A stretch of DNA of 64,000 nucleotides, taken from assembly GCF_012726295.1 (NCBI RefSeq), contig NZ_JABAOB010000012.1, forward strand, positions 1-64,000. Reading direction: 5' to 3'. This DNA is from Chitinophaga sp. Ak27 (GTDB taxonomy: Bacteria > Bacteroidota > Bacteroidia > Chitinophagales > Chitinophagaceae). The notes below the pieces were generated by a model that did no database searches, was not told the DNA's origin, and saw only the letters and a program-made list of their open reading frames with translations. The position numbers and the translations under genes are program-made. Below are positions 41,549 to 48,858 of the stretch, in pieces. Every line of letters begins with the position of its first letter. The first letter of the stretch is position 1.

Positions 41549-42287
41549 ACAGGCCGCTCAATTCTTTTTTAGAAAGCGCTACCCACTTGCGTAAAGTTCG
41601 CCTCACATATTTGGGATGCAGGTCTATTTCCGCTTTGGTATGCTCAAACTGCGCGCGGGCTTCAGCGATTCGCTGCTGTTTCTTCAGCATCAATCCATAA
41701 TAATACATCGCCTCCAGGGAGTGATGTACCTGGATAATCTTCTGGTAGGCCGCTTCTGCCAAATCCGGCTGCCCGGTGTATTCTAGCGCCTGGGCATACA
41801 TCAGCTCATCTTCCACTTTGCTCATTCTTACTCCCTTGCTGGCATTTACCCGGTCGAAGTTCTGGATACTACCGGCATAATATCCACCCAGGAACTGGTA
41901 GCGCGCCAGCTGCAATAATATCCCCGGGTCTTTTGTAAAAGTATGCGCGCATTCCTGGGTCAGCGAAATGGCTTTTTCGTATTGCTGCCGCTGCGCATAG
42001 GCGTCGGCCAGCTGCAACTTGTTGGTAACGGTATCAGATATACGCACCTTACGCTCCCACTCTTTGATGCGTCCATCGGGCCAGATGCTGCGCATCAGCT
42101 TTTCGCCTACATCGCCGCTACTCAGCTCCGGCAGGATCTCGCGGATAAAATAAACAGCTACGCCAATCAGGGGAACAAATATGATAAAAAACAACCATTC
42201 TCTTCTGCCATTTTTCAGCGCATGTACGGCACAGATAATTTGTAATATAATAACAAGATAATAATAGTCACTCCAAAAAGGGAACAT
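41547..42287 (-). CDS. Membrane-anchored TPR protein
   Basis: 246 residues. The first 50 hold two short spans (YYYLVIILQIICAVHALKNGRREWLFFIIFVPLIGVAVYFI), resembling the phospholipase-D N-terminal (PLDc_N) membrane module. Residues about 85-235 are tetratricopeptide-like helical repeats (KLQLADAYAQRQQYEKAISLTQECAHTF; LMYAQALEYTGQPDLAEAAYQKII; AMYYYGLMLKKQQRIAEARAQFEHTK). The repeats would face the cytoplasm or periplasm and recruit partners. No further function can be read. Divergent from the next gene. Confidence 0.8.
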   Translation of the reverse strand: MFPFWSDYYYLVIILQIICAVHALKNGRREWLFFIIFVPLIGVAVYFIREILPELSSGDVGEKLMRSIWPDGRIKEWERKVRISDTVTNKLQLADAYAQRQQYEKAISLTQECAHTFTKDPGILLQLARYQFLGGYYAGSIQNFDRVNASKGVRMSKVEDELMYAQALEYTGQPDLAEAAYQKIIQVHHSLEAMYYYGLMLKKQQRIAEARAQFEHTKAEIDLHPKYVRRTLRKWVALSKKELSGL

Positions 42288-42376
42288 GTGTAAAGCTGTA
42301 ACCAGGGTTAATAAAACTGATTTGTCTGCAAAATAAATAAAATTACTAATTTGTCGATTTCATAAAACGTCTTGAA

Positions 42377-43054
42377 GTGAAGAAAGTACTGAAGTGCATC
42401 GCCTACACCCTGTTAACCTTTTTTAGCCTGATCGGTATATACCTGCTATCAGCGTATACCCTTTCCCGTATGAGCACCACCAAAGAACTGGTAAATGACG
42501 CAGACATTCCCATTTATATCCTTACCAATGGTGTGCACACTGACCTGGTGGTGCCTGTTCGCACCGTACAGATCGACTGGAGCACCCGTATTCCCTATCA
42601 TAACACCATTGCCAACGATAGCAGTGCACAGCTCCTGGCCTTCGGTTGGGGCGATAAAGGATTTTACCTGGAAACGCCCACCTGGGCTGATCTAAAGGTC
42701 AGTACTGCCTTCAAAGCCGCTTTCAACTTAAGTACCGCCGCCATCCATGCCACCTACTATCACCGCCTCCAGGAAAATGAAAGTTGTTGCAGGATCATGA
42801 TCAGCGCCTCTCAATACGCCCGGTTAATACTATATATCAACGACAGCTTTAAAACCGGCGCCGATGGCCTGCCTGTGAAGATAAACACCACCGCCAATTA
42901 TGATAATAACGATGCTTTTTATGAAGCCAAAGGCAGTTATAACCTTTTTCATACCTGTAATACCTGGGCTAACAGTGGCCTGAAAAGCTGCGGGCAAAAA
43001 GCCTGCCGCTGGACGATTTTTGATACGGGGATATTTTATCAATACAGGCAATAA
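42377..43054 (+). CDS. TIGR02117/DUF2459 family protein
   Basis: 225 residues with one N-terminal span (about 7-29). The conserved blocks of this uncharacterised family are present: YILTNGVHTDLVVPV, LLAFGWGDKGFYLETPTWADL and HTCNTWANSGLKSCG. The conserved His and Cys suggest a hydrolase- or peptidase-like active site, but this is not established. The start codon is GTG at 42377, chosen because the membrane span begins just after it and no ATG is in reach. Confidence 0.85.
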   Translation: MKKVLKCIAYTLLTFFSLIGIYLLSAYTLSRMSTTKELVNDADIPIYILTNGVHTDLVVPVRTVQIDWSTRIPYHNTIANDSSAQLLAFGWGDKGFYLETPTWADLKVSTAFKAAFNLSTAAIHATYYHRLQENESCCRIMISASQYARLILYINDSFKTGADGLPVKINTTANYDNNDAFYEAKGSYNLFHTCNTWANSGLKSCGQKACRWTIFDTGIFYQYRQ

Positions 43055-43064
43055 GCTACAAAAA

Positions 43065-43091
43065 AGCCTCCCGGCATCACACCAGGAGGCT
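43065..43091. terminator. Bidirectional terminator
   Basis: AGCCTCC..GG pairs with CC..GGAGGCT with one mismatch and a 6-7 base loop; A and T tracts flank it. It separates two convergent genes. Confidence 0.7.
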
Positions 43092-43118
43092 AAAATATTC
43101 ACGGATAAAGGGAAACAA

Positions 43119-43520
43119 TTACATGGCCGGAGCACCGGAACCATCCACAGTGACCGCTTCCGCTACACCATTGTTCAACGTGCGCACACAATAACGGTCT
43201 ACCCCATTGGCGCCCTGAAGTGGTGTAATATCGTATAATGCAGATCCATACTTAGATTCAAAGGTGTTTACTACCTCCTTCGGAACATATGCTTCCGTTA
43301 CAGGCAATGCTGCCTGTGGCATCATATTTCCGGATTGCGCTGGTGAGATAATTTCTATATGATTCTTCTCTTCCTTACGCATTCTCCTCTCTTCCCTTCT
43401 TTCTTCTTTCTTCATATGGTGACGATGCCCCATTGTGTTCCCACTAACAGTTGCCGGTATCATACCAACGGCCACCAAACCCATACCTGCTACCAATACA
43501 TAATTCATCATCTTTTTCAT
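43119..43520 (-). CDS. Small secreted protein, possibly PepSY-like
   Basis: 133 residues with signal peptide MKKMMNYVLVAGMGLVAVGMIPATVSG. A strongly basic/acidic stretch follows (GHRHHMKKEERREERRMRKEEKNH), then residues 75-130, VPKEVVNTFESKYGSALYDITPLQGANGVDRYCVRTLNNGVAEAVTVDGSG, which looks like one unit of the PepSY-like periplasmic fold known from Bacteroidota. The family is suggested, not shown. Function unknown. Confidence 0.65.
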   Translation of the reverse strand: MKKMMNYVLVAGMGLVAVGMIPATVSGNTMGHRHHMKKEERREERRMRKEEKNHIEIISPAQSGNMMPQAALPVTEAYVPKEVVNTFESKYGSALYDITPLQGANGVDRYCVRTLNNGVAEAVTVDGSGAPAM

Positions 43521-43926
43521 AGTCTATGGTTTTAGATGAAAGAATCTGTTTCCAATGCAAAGTTCCGCAATTAGGTATTATGCCGCGCATTTTTAGCAGG
43601 GTGAAGAGTAGATGCGGGTTGCGACTCAGCAGCTGCGACAGGCTCCTGTTAGTCGCTGCAGCCGATAGCAGATAGAGCGGCTGTGGGCAATTTTAACAAT
43701 GTATAAATATAGGATAGGAATTATATGTGAGACTTTTCTTTCTAAATTATTTTATTTTATCAGAATGAGATAAGCTGATAATAAAATCTTGTTTATATAA
43801 TATCATTAAAATCCTACTTAGTCTAAACGGCCCATTTTTTCTACCTTAGCCGGGAAAAGTCCGGTATCCTTTGCATTTTTAAAAGGATATCTATCAACGG
43901 GCCGCATTACCCTTAACTTCCCAACA
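43521..43926. other. 406-bp gap with nested hairpins, no gene
   Basis: No convincing coding frame. From 43621 to 43683 there are nested stems: GCGACT with AGTCGC (43621-43656) enclosing CAGG with CCTG, followed by CAGCCG with CGGCTG (43659-43683). Nearer the DHFR-like gene, TATCCTTT and AAAGGATA (about 43864-43890) form another, and TACCTTAG (43842-43849) is one base off a -7 box for that gene. Confidence 0.4.
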
Positions 43927-44625
43927 ATGAACAAACCATATATCATCTGCCACATGGTGGCATCCATCAACGGAAAAATACTTACCGAAAATTGGGAACA
44001 TCCACAAAAAGTAAAGCAGTATTCTGCTCTCTATAATAAAATTCACGAAGACTATCACACACAGGGATGGATACTTGGCCGGGTATCGCTGGAAAAAGAC
44101 TTTTATGAAGGCGCTAAAGCAGAACTCATCCAACCCACCAATACCATGAGCCGCGCTCCTTTCATAGGCGACAAAACAGCCAAAAGCTTTGCGGTAACCG
44201 TCGACACCAAAGGGAAGCTAGCCTGGGATACCAACGAAATTGGTGGCGATCATATCATTGCTGTTCTTACCGAAGATGTCAGCGATGATTACCTCTACTA
44301 CCTGCAACGTAAAAAAATATCCTACGTCTTTGCCGGGAAAAAAGAAGTAGACATCAAAAAAGCCTTACATCATCTTACCACCCTGTTTCCCATCAAACAA
44401 CTGATGCTCGAAGGCGGCAGCATCCTCAACGGCACCTTCCTCAATGAAGGGCTTATCGATGAATTCAGCGTACTCATTGTACCCATTGCCGATGGCACGC
44501 CCAATACCCCCACTGTATTTGAAATTACCAACCAGGCAGGTAAAGGAAAAGCAGCCCTACTGAAACTGGCAGGTGTGGAGAAGTTAGCCGGAGATGTGGT
44601 GTGGCTGAGATATGTATCGAAATAG
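43927..44625 (+). CDS. Dihydrofolate reductase/RibD C-terminal family protein
   Basis: 232 residues. Residues PYIICHMVASINGKILTENW, GWILGRVSLEKDFYEGA, LMLEGGSILNGTFLNEGLIDEFSVLIVPIADGT match the RibD-C reductase fold that binds NADPH (L-x-x-E-G-G-x-x-L-N-x-x-x-L-x-x-x-L-I-D-E). It is larger than typical DHFR-like stand-alone members. A reductase of a pteridine or a riboflavin-type precursor is likely, true substrate unknown. The Crp/Fnr gene starts 13 bases later. Confidence 0.85.
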   Translation: MNKPYIICHMVASINGKILTENWEHPQKVKQYSALYNKIHEDYHTQGWILGRVSLEKDFYEGAKAELIQPTNTMSRAPFIGDKTAKSFAVTVDTKGKLAWDTNEIGGDHIIAVLTEDVSDDYLYYLQRKKISYVFAGKKEVDIKKALHHLTTLFPIKQLMLEGGSILNGTFLNEGLIDEFSVLIVPIADGTPNTPTVFEITNQAGKGKAALLKLAGVEKLAGDVVWLRYVSK

Positions 44626-44638
44626 AAAATGTTGCCAG

Positions 44639-45220
44639 ATGACCGACACCTCTTTCTTCCAAACCATCTATCATCATCCCCTTCTCAAGGACAACGATTA
44701 TAAAGCTATCGCCGAAGCGCATACGAAAATTGACCTCACGCCCGGCATGCTGTTGCTGGAAGCTGGCAAAACTGCCCGGGAATTTTATGCCATTGAACAG
44801 GGATTATGCCGGTCATTCCTGTATGATTATAATGGTAATGAAATAACTACTGAATATTACTGTCCAGGTGATATACTGATAGAATCTTTCTCCCTTTTTC
44901 AACGCATCCCTTCCAACGAAAACTTCCAGGCCATCCCGGCCGTCACTGCGTGGAAGATAGCTTATGATGATTTCCAGCAGCTGCTGCAAACGGTAGAAGG
45001 ATTCCGGGAATGGGGAAGAAACTGGGCCACCCACCAGCTATTCGTTTTGAAACAGCGCTCTATCCAGGCTTTCACGGTCAGCGCCACCGACCGGTATCTG
45101 CAGCTGATTGCTACAAGGCCAACCATCGTCGCCCTCTCTCCTTTAAAATACATTGCCTCTTACCTCGGCATCACCGACAGCTCGCTGAGCCGGATCCGGA
45201 AAGAAATCGCCGCAGGCTAG
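44639..45220 (+). CDS. Crp/Fnr-family regulator, divergent output helix
   Basis: 193 residues. A cyclic-nucleotide-binding-like sensor: LTPGMLLLEAGKTAREFYAIEQGLCRSFLYDYNGNEITTEYYCPGDILIESFS. The C-terminal helix-turn-helix reads YIASYLGITDSSLSRIRKEI, as in the many small Bacteroidota Crp/Fnr proteins. Cyclic nucleotide-binding Arg is not evident, so the ligand is open. I start at MTDTSFFQTIYHHP (44639); the preceding in-frame codon overlaps the upstream gene. A 17-base palindrome at the following VOC gene promoter could be its site. Confidence 0.88.
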   Translation: MTDTSFFQTIYHHPLLKDNDYKAIAEAHTKIDLTPGMLLLEAGKTAREFYAIEQGLCRSFLYDYNGNEITTEYYCPGDILIESFSLFQRIPSNENFQAIPAVTAWKIAYDDFQQLLQTVEGFREWGRNWATHQLFVLKQRSIQAFTVSATDRYLQLIATRPTIVALSPLKYIASYLGITDSSLSRIRKEIAAG

Positions 45221-45262
45221 CATTTCTTGCCATAGGACAAGTCCACTTTTGCCGGCCTCTTT

Positions 45263-45284
45263 TAATTTTGAATCATTGATTCAA
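45263..45284 (+). promoter_or_regulatory. Promoter and Crp/Fnr-like palindrome of the VOC gene
   Basis: TAATTTTG (45263-45270) is an exact -7 box. Overlapping it, TTGAATCATTGATTCAA (45268-45284) is a perfect inverted repeat whose outer TTGA...TCAA arms resemble Crp/Fnr sites. Binding there would block the start region, suggesting repression. Confidence 0.55.
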
Positions 45285-45300
45285 CTTTAAAACAGGCAAT

Positions 45301-45684
45301 ATGAAAAATGCAGTGAATTGGTTTGAGATCTATACGTCCGATTTTAAGAGAGCTAAAAAGTTCTATACAGACGTATTTAAATGTACACTTACAGATCTCC
45401 CGGTCAACAACGACAGGCATAGCCAGATGGAATACGCCGTTTTTGCCGGCAACGAACAGGCTCCCAATGCCTGCGGCGCACTGGTAAAACTCGATGTAGC
45501 GCCGCCCGGAATTGGCGGTACCCTTGTATATTTCGATACCGTAGATATAGAGGATACCTTAAGCCGCGTGGAAGGCGCCGGCGGTAAAGTGGTCCGTCCC
45601 AAACAAAATATCGGCGAATACGGATTCATCGCGTTGATAGAAGATTCGGAGGGAAATATGATCGGGTTACGGTCAGGGAAATGA
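45301..45684 (+). CDS. VOC-family (glyoxalase/bleomycin-resistance fold) protein
   Basis: 127 residues, two beta-alpha-beta-beta-beta units: NAVNWFEIYTSDFKRAKKFYTDVFKCTLTDLP, then GGTLVYFDTVDIEDTLSRVEGAGGKVVRPKQNIGEYGFIALIEDSEGNMIGLRS. Potential metal ligands (Glu near residue 7, Glu near 118) are partly present. Such small proteins act as glyoxalase-type isomerases, dioxygenases or binding proteins; specific function unknown. Its promoter carries a palindrome next to the Crp/Fnr gene. Confidence 0.88.
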   Translation: MKNAVNWFEIYTSDFKRAKKFYTDVFKCTLTDLPVNNDRHSQMEYAVFAGNEQAPNACGALVKLDVAPPGIGGTLVYFDTVDIEDTLSRVEGAGGKVVRPKQNIGEYGFIALIEDSEGNMIGLRSGK

Positions 45685-45706
45685 TGCGGTAGTAGTAAAT
45701 AAAAAA

Positions 45707-45734
45707 GGGGGAACACGTAGAAACGTGTATCCCC
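45707..45734. terminator. Bidirectional terminator
   Basis: GGGG..ACACGT pairs with ACGTGT..CCCC, flanked by an A-tract that becomes a T-run on the minus strand, between the VOC gene and the convergent DUF5007-type gene. Confidence 0.75.
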
Positions 45735-45760
45735 TGATTGCTCACTGTTTACCGACAACC

Positions 45761-46690
45761 CTAATTATATTTCAACTTGATAGTAACTTTCCAGATACCT
45801 TCTTTGAGTATCGCCATATCGAACCAATAGTTAAAATATTGTCCGTTTACTTCCCCATTGTTATACATATCAATCCTCAATACCTGCCCCGCTACAAAAG
45901 GCAGCGGGTACCCGGCTATTTCCAGTTCCAGGTGATCGGGAAACTCCGTGTATTTGGTAGGGTTGTTTAAACCGAGACTATGCCAGTCTTTCAGATCTGT
46001 TACGCCAGGTGTAGAGGAATAATCATATCCGAGGAGTAACTTCGGATCCACCGGCGAGCCGTCTTTCTTCAATACGTATACCAGTATTTTATTACCGGTA
46101 GGCTGCTGCCGGTCGAAGGTAACATCGATGCCGGTGAGATTTCCATCCACCCCTGCAAACCGGTAGTAGTATGGTAACGCATAGCTCACATCAATGGTCA
46201 GCGCCTTTTTTACCACTATTTCCCCACCACTGTTCTTCACCCTCACATCGATGATATATTTTCCTTTGACCAGCTGCGTGGTATCTGATGCTTCAGGATA
46301 TATAACGATGTTACCATTTTCGGGATTGATATCAATCGCCGGGCGGTTTACCTTTGTGCGTTTCTGATTGAGTTCCTCTACTGTTTTTTCCTTTCCGGTA
46401 TACTCCGCCTGCCAGAAGTAGGTATCTACCTTATAGGCCATCACCTTGTCCGCTAATTTTCCGTCTTCATAGTAGATGCCGTCTATACTGAACGTCAACG
46501 GTTTTGTGGATTCATCGGTTACCATAGCGCCGGATTGAATGAGGGAGGCGCCCACGGCTACTTTTATGGATGGGTTGGTGTACTTGAGCGCCGGGCTCAG
46601 GAAACCATCGGTGCTGTCTTTTTTGCAGGATGCAGCAAATACCGCGATCAGCAGCCACCATTTGTTTTTTATGTTCATGAATGCTTTCAT
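45761..46690 (-). CDS. DUF5007-type surface lipoprotein of the SusCD locus
   Basis: 309 residues with a lipoprotein signal (NIKNKWWLLIAVFAASCKKD, lipobox A-A-S-C). The mature part is strand-rich with Ig-like spacing (PSIKVAVGASLIQSGAMVTDESTKPLTFSI; GKYIIDVRVKNSGGEIVVKKALTIDVSY). It resembles the DUF5007 family that accompanies SusC/SusD and fasciclin genes in Bacteroidota; the name is from memory of that arrangement and is moderately secure. It is the last gene of the operon starting with SusC and follows the fasciclin gene by 17 bases. Likely anchors at the cell surface and takes part in substrate capture. Confidence 0.7.
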   Translation of the reverse strand: MKAFMNIKNKWWLLIAVFAASCKKDSTDGFLSPALKYTNPSIKVAVGASLIQSGAMVTDESTKPLTFSIDGIYYEDGKLADKVMAYKVDTYFWQAEYTGKEKTVEELNQKRTKVNRPAIDINPENGNIVIYPEASDTTQLVKGKYIIDVRVKNSGGEIVVKKALTIDVSYALPYYYRFAGVDGNLTGIDVTFDRQQPTGNKILVYVLKKDGSPVDPKLLLGYDYSSTPGVTDLKDWHSLGLNNPTKYTEFPDHLELEIAGYPLPFVAGQVLRIDMYNNGEVNGQYFNYWFDMAILKEGIWKVTIKLKYN

Positions 46691-46707
46691 AATAAAGATC
46701 ATTAAGA

Positions 46708-47379
46708 TTACCGGTTATACCTTTGTTTCAGTCCTGAAGCGAAGCTGGCGCCATTGGTCAATACATGCACGGTGGCATTGGCTGTTATCAGGTTATGCGT
46801 TTGAATAGACCCGGTGAACCTGGTTGAATCTACACCTGGTATTTTCACGTGTACATACTCCAGGTAATAAGCGGAAGTTTGTATAGAGCTGGTGGCGCCT
46901 GTACCGCCTCCCTTTCCGTTGATATAAACGCTATCGCCATTGGCAGCCTGGTAAAACTTCGACTTATCATTCACCGCCTGTTCCAGCGAAATCCTTCCAT
47001 CTGTAATGATGAAGCGTTTCAGCAGGTTCAACAGGGTATCTTTCCCAATGCCTTCCAGGGGTTTGAGCGTTTGGCGGTCATCCGGGTTATAGTTCATCTG
47101 CAACCGCGCTACCGCTGTGTTGGGCGCTGCAAAGAAAGTAATACCGGGTTTATTGACCAGGTCTTTGGCATTAGTGAGGTCGATGATTTTTACCAGCGAG
47201 TCGAACATGTGATTAGATCTGCTGGCCAGGAAATCGTATAACAGCATTTTCTTTTCCGCCTCAGATTGTGCTGATAAGCCGCCATCTATATAATAATCAT
47301 TCTTTCTGCAGGCTGTGAACAGGAGCGCTGATACCGCTACCAGGAGCGCAGCCTTCTTCCATGAAATATTTTTCTTCAT
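46708..47379 (-). CDS. Fasciclin (FAS1) domain lipoprotein
   Basis: 223 residues, lipobox in ALLFTACRKN. A single FAS1 domain covers about 45-215: MFDSLVKIIDLTNAKDLVNKPGITFFAAPNTAVARLQ is the H1/first strand region, and TFFAAPNTA is a clear variant of the TvFAPtNxA motif; the H2-like segment is near the end (AYYLEYVHVKIPGVDSTRFTGSIQTHNLITANATVHVLTNG). FAS1 domains mediate adhesion and protein contacts. Placed 8 bases after SusD, it should be part of the same outer-membrane uptake complex. Confidence 0.85.
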   Translation of the reverse strand: MKKNISWKKAALLVAVSALLFTACRKNDYYIDGGLSAQSEAEKKMLLYDFLASRSNHMFDSLVKIIDLTNAKDLVNKPGITFFAAPNTAVARLQMNYNPDDRQTLKPLEGIGKDTLLNLLKRFIITDGRISLEQAVNDKSKFYQAANGDSVYINGKGGGTGATSSIQTSAYYLEYVHVKIPGVDSTRFTGSIQTHNLITANATVHVLTNGASFASGLKQRYNR

Positions 47380-47387
47380 ACAACTAG

Positions 47388-48854
47388 TTATTTCCAGAAT
47401 TCATTCTGAGTGATAGCAAAATTACTTTTGGCAATAATGGTTTGGTTGATCGGCAGCAACCATGCACCCTTCTGGTACCAGTCGCCGGCTGTGATCTTCG
47501 AATCTTTATCCAGTTTCCGGTTGCGCACCAGGTCGAAGAAGTATTGTCCTTCTCCTATCAGTTCCTTCTTACGTTCCAACAGGATGGTATCCTGTATATT
47601 ACCACCACCTGTATAAGGTGTGGCAAATGCACGCTGTCTCACCTTATTTAGCAATACGGCCGCTTCTCCGGGTCTTCCCACTGCAGTGCTGGCCAGTGCC
47701 TCGGCGCGCAGCAGCATGATATCCGCCAGGCGGGTAATGATGATATTAGACTCATTGATATTCTGGGAAGAAGTATCACCTTTGAGTTGCAGGGTTCTGT
47801 ATTTGCCAAAGAAAATGCGGTCTTCGTTTACCCCTTGCAGGTAGGTTTCACGGATAAACCAGGTAAACAACCGTGCGTCTACTGCACTGGGAGGGAACAT
47901 CACATTGAGCTGCTGCCGGGTAGGGCACAGCAGGTACCTGTCGGACCCGCCACCACCGTCGGAAACATCTTTATACCAGGGCCGGCCCAGCGTTCTGTTA
48001 TATACACGGTTCTTTTGTACTTCTCTTAAGTTGGCGTCGAAATTCAGTTCAAAGATGCCTTCCCTTGATTTTCCCACGAAGATGCTGATCAGGTTCATGG
48101 TATCTGTTACCAGGCTGTAGGGACCTTTGGTGATAACGCTGTCGCATAATTTTTCGCATCCGGCGTAGTCCTGCATCCATCCAAGCAGATGTGCTTTGAT
48201 AGCCCAGGCAGCGCCCCTGGTGGCTCTTACCGCCCTGTCGCCATCGCCGTAATCCAGCTCCAGGTTGGCAATAGCCACGTCGAGGTCGGACCTGATCTGT
48301 GCAAATACCTCAGCCTGTGGGGCTCTCGACAGGTTATCGATATCCACGCTCTTCAGGTTCAAGGGTACATCTCCCCAAAATCTTACCAGGTAAAAGTAGG
48401 CAAGCGCCCTGATAAAGCTGGCTTCTCCTATGTGCCTGCGTTTAAGCAGCTCATCATATCCTTTTATGTTGGGAATTCTTTCCAGTACGAGGTTACATTG
48501 CGCTATTACGGTGTAAAACTGGTTCCAGTTACCACCATCGTTATTCAGCAGTGCGGCGGCACTATTGGTAGCGATGGGCGTTTCTATGCGCACATTGGAA
48601 CTCTGGGAATAGCTGGAAAATAAGTCGGCTCGCACATCTCCCATGAGGAAAACTTTATCCGGCACTACTGCCCGGAGAAAAGAATAGGCAGCAGCTACAC
48701 TTTTTTCTACGTCTGCCGGCATGGTGATCGCGTTGTCGGCAGTTGGCATTTCTATAATTTCCGGATCCAATATTTTCTTACAGGAAAACAATACTACGCA
48801 GGATAACAAGATCGTGCATATCAGGCTGTTTCTCCGATTGATTAATCTCTTCAT
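47388..48854 (-). CDS. SusD/RagB-family nutrient-binding lipoprotein
   Basis: 488 residues with lipoprotein signal MKRLINRRNSLICTILLSCVVLFSCKKILDPE (lipobox L-F-S-C). The helical SusD fold is shown by YKIPNI-type TPR helices (GEASFIRALAYFYLVRFWGDVPLNLK; RGAAWAIKAHLLGWMQDYAGCEKLCDSVI) and the C-terminal ERKKELIGEGQYFFDLVRNRKL block. It lids the SusC channel and binds an oligomeric nutrient at the surface. The start is taken at the Lys/Arg-rich signal peptide, not at an in-frame codon 69 bases upstream inside the SusC end. SusC stop and this ATG are 4 bases apart. Confidence 0.93.
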   Translation of the reverse strand: MKRLINRRNSLICTILLSCVVLFSCKKILDPEIIEMPTADNAITMPADVEKSVAAAYSFLRAVVPDKVFLMGDVRADLFSSYSQSSNVRIETPIATNSAAALLNNDGGNWNQFYTVIAQCNLVLERIPNIKGYDELLKRRHIGEASFIRALAYFYLVRFWGDVPLNLKSVDIDNLSRAPQAEVFAQIRSDLDVAIANLELDYGDGDRAVRATRGAAWAIKAHLLGWMQDYAGCEKLCDSVITKGPYSLVTDTMNLISIFVGKSREGIFELNFDANLREVQKNRVYNRTLGRPWYKDVSDGGGGSDRYLLCPTRQQLNVMFPPSAVDARLFTWFIRETYLQGVNEDRIFFGKYRTLQLKGDTSSQNINESNIIITRLADIMLLRAEALASTAVGRPGEAAVLLNKVRQRAFATPYTGGGNIQDTILLERKKELIGEGQYFFDLVRNRKLDKDSKITAGDWYQKGAWLLPINQTIIAKSNFAITQNEFWK

Positions 48855-48858
48855 ATGC

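Noticed and set aside
33995..43875. AAAGGATACCGG and near copies at about 34000, 37139 and 43862
   Set aside because: The three sites differ in length and distance to genes, two are imperfect, and no regulator connects them; chance is likely.
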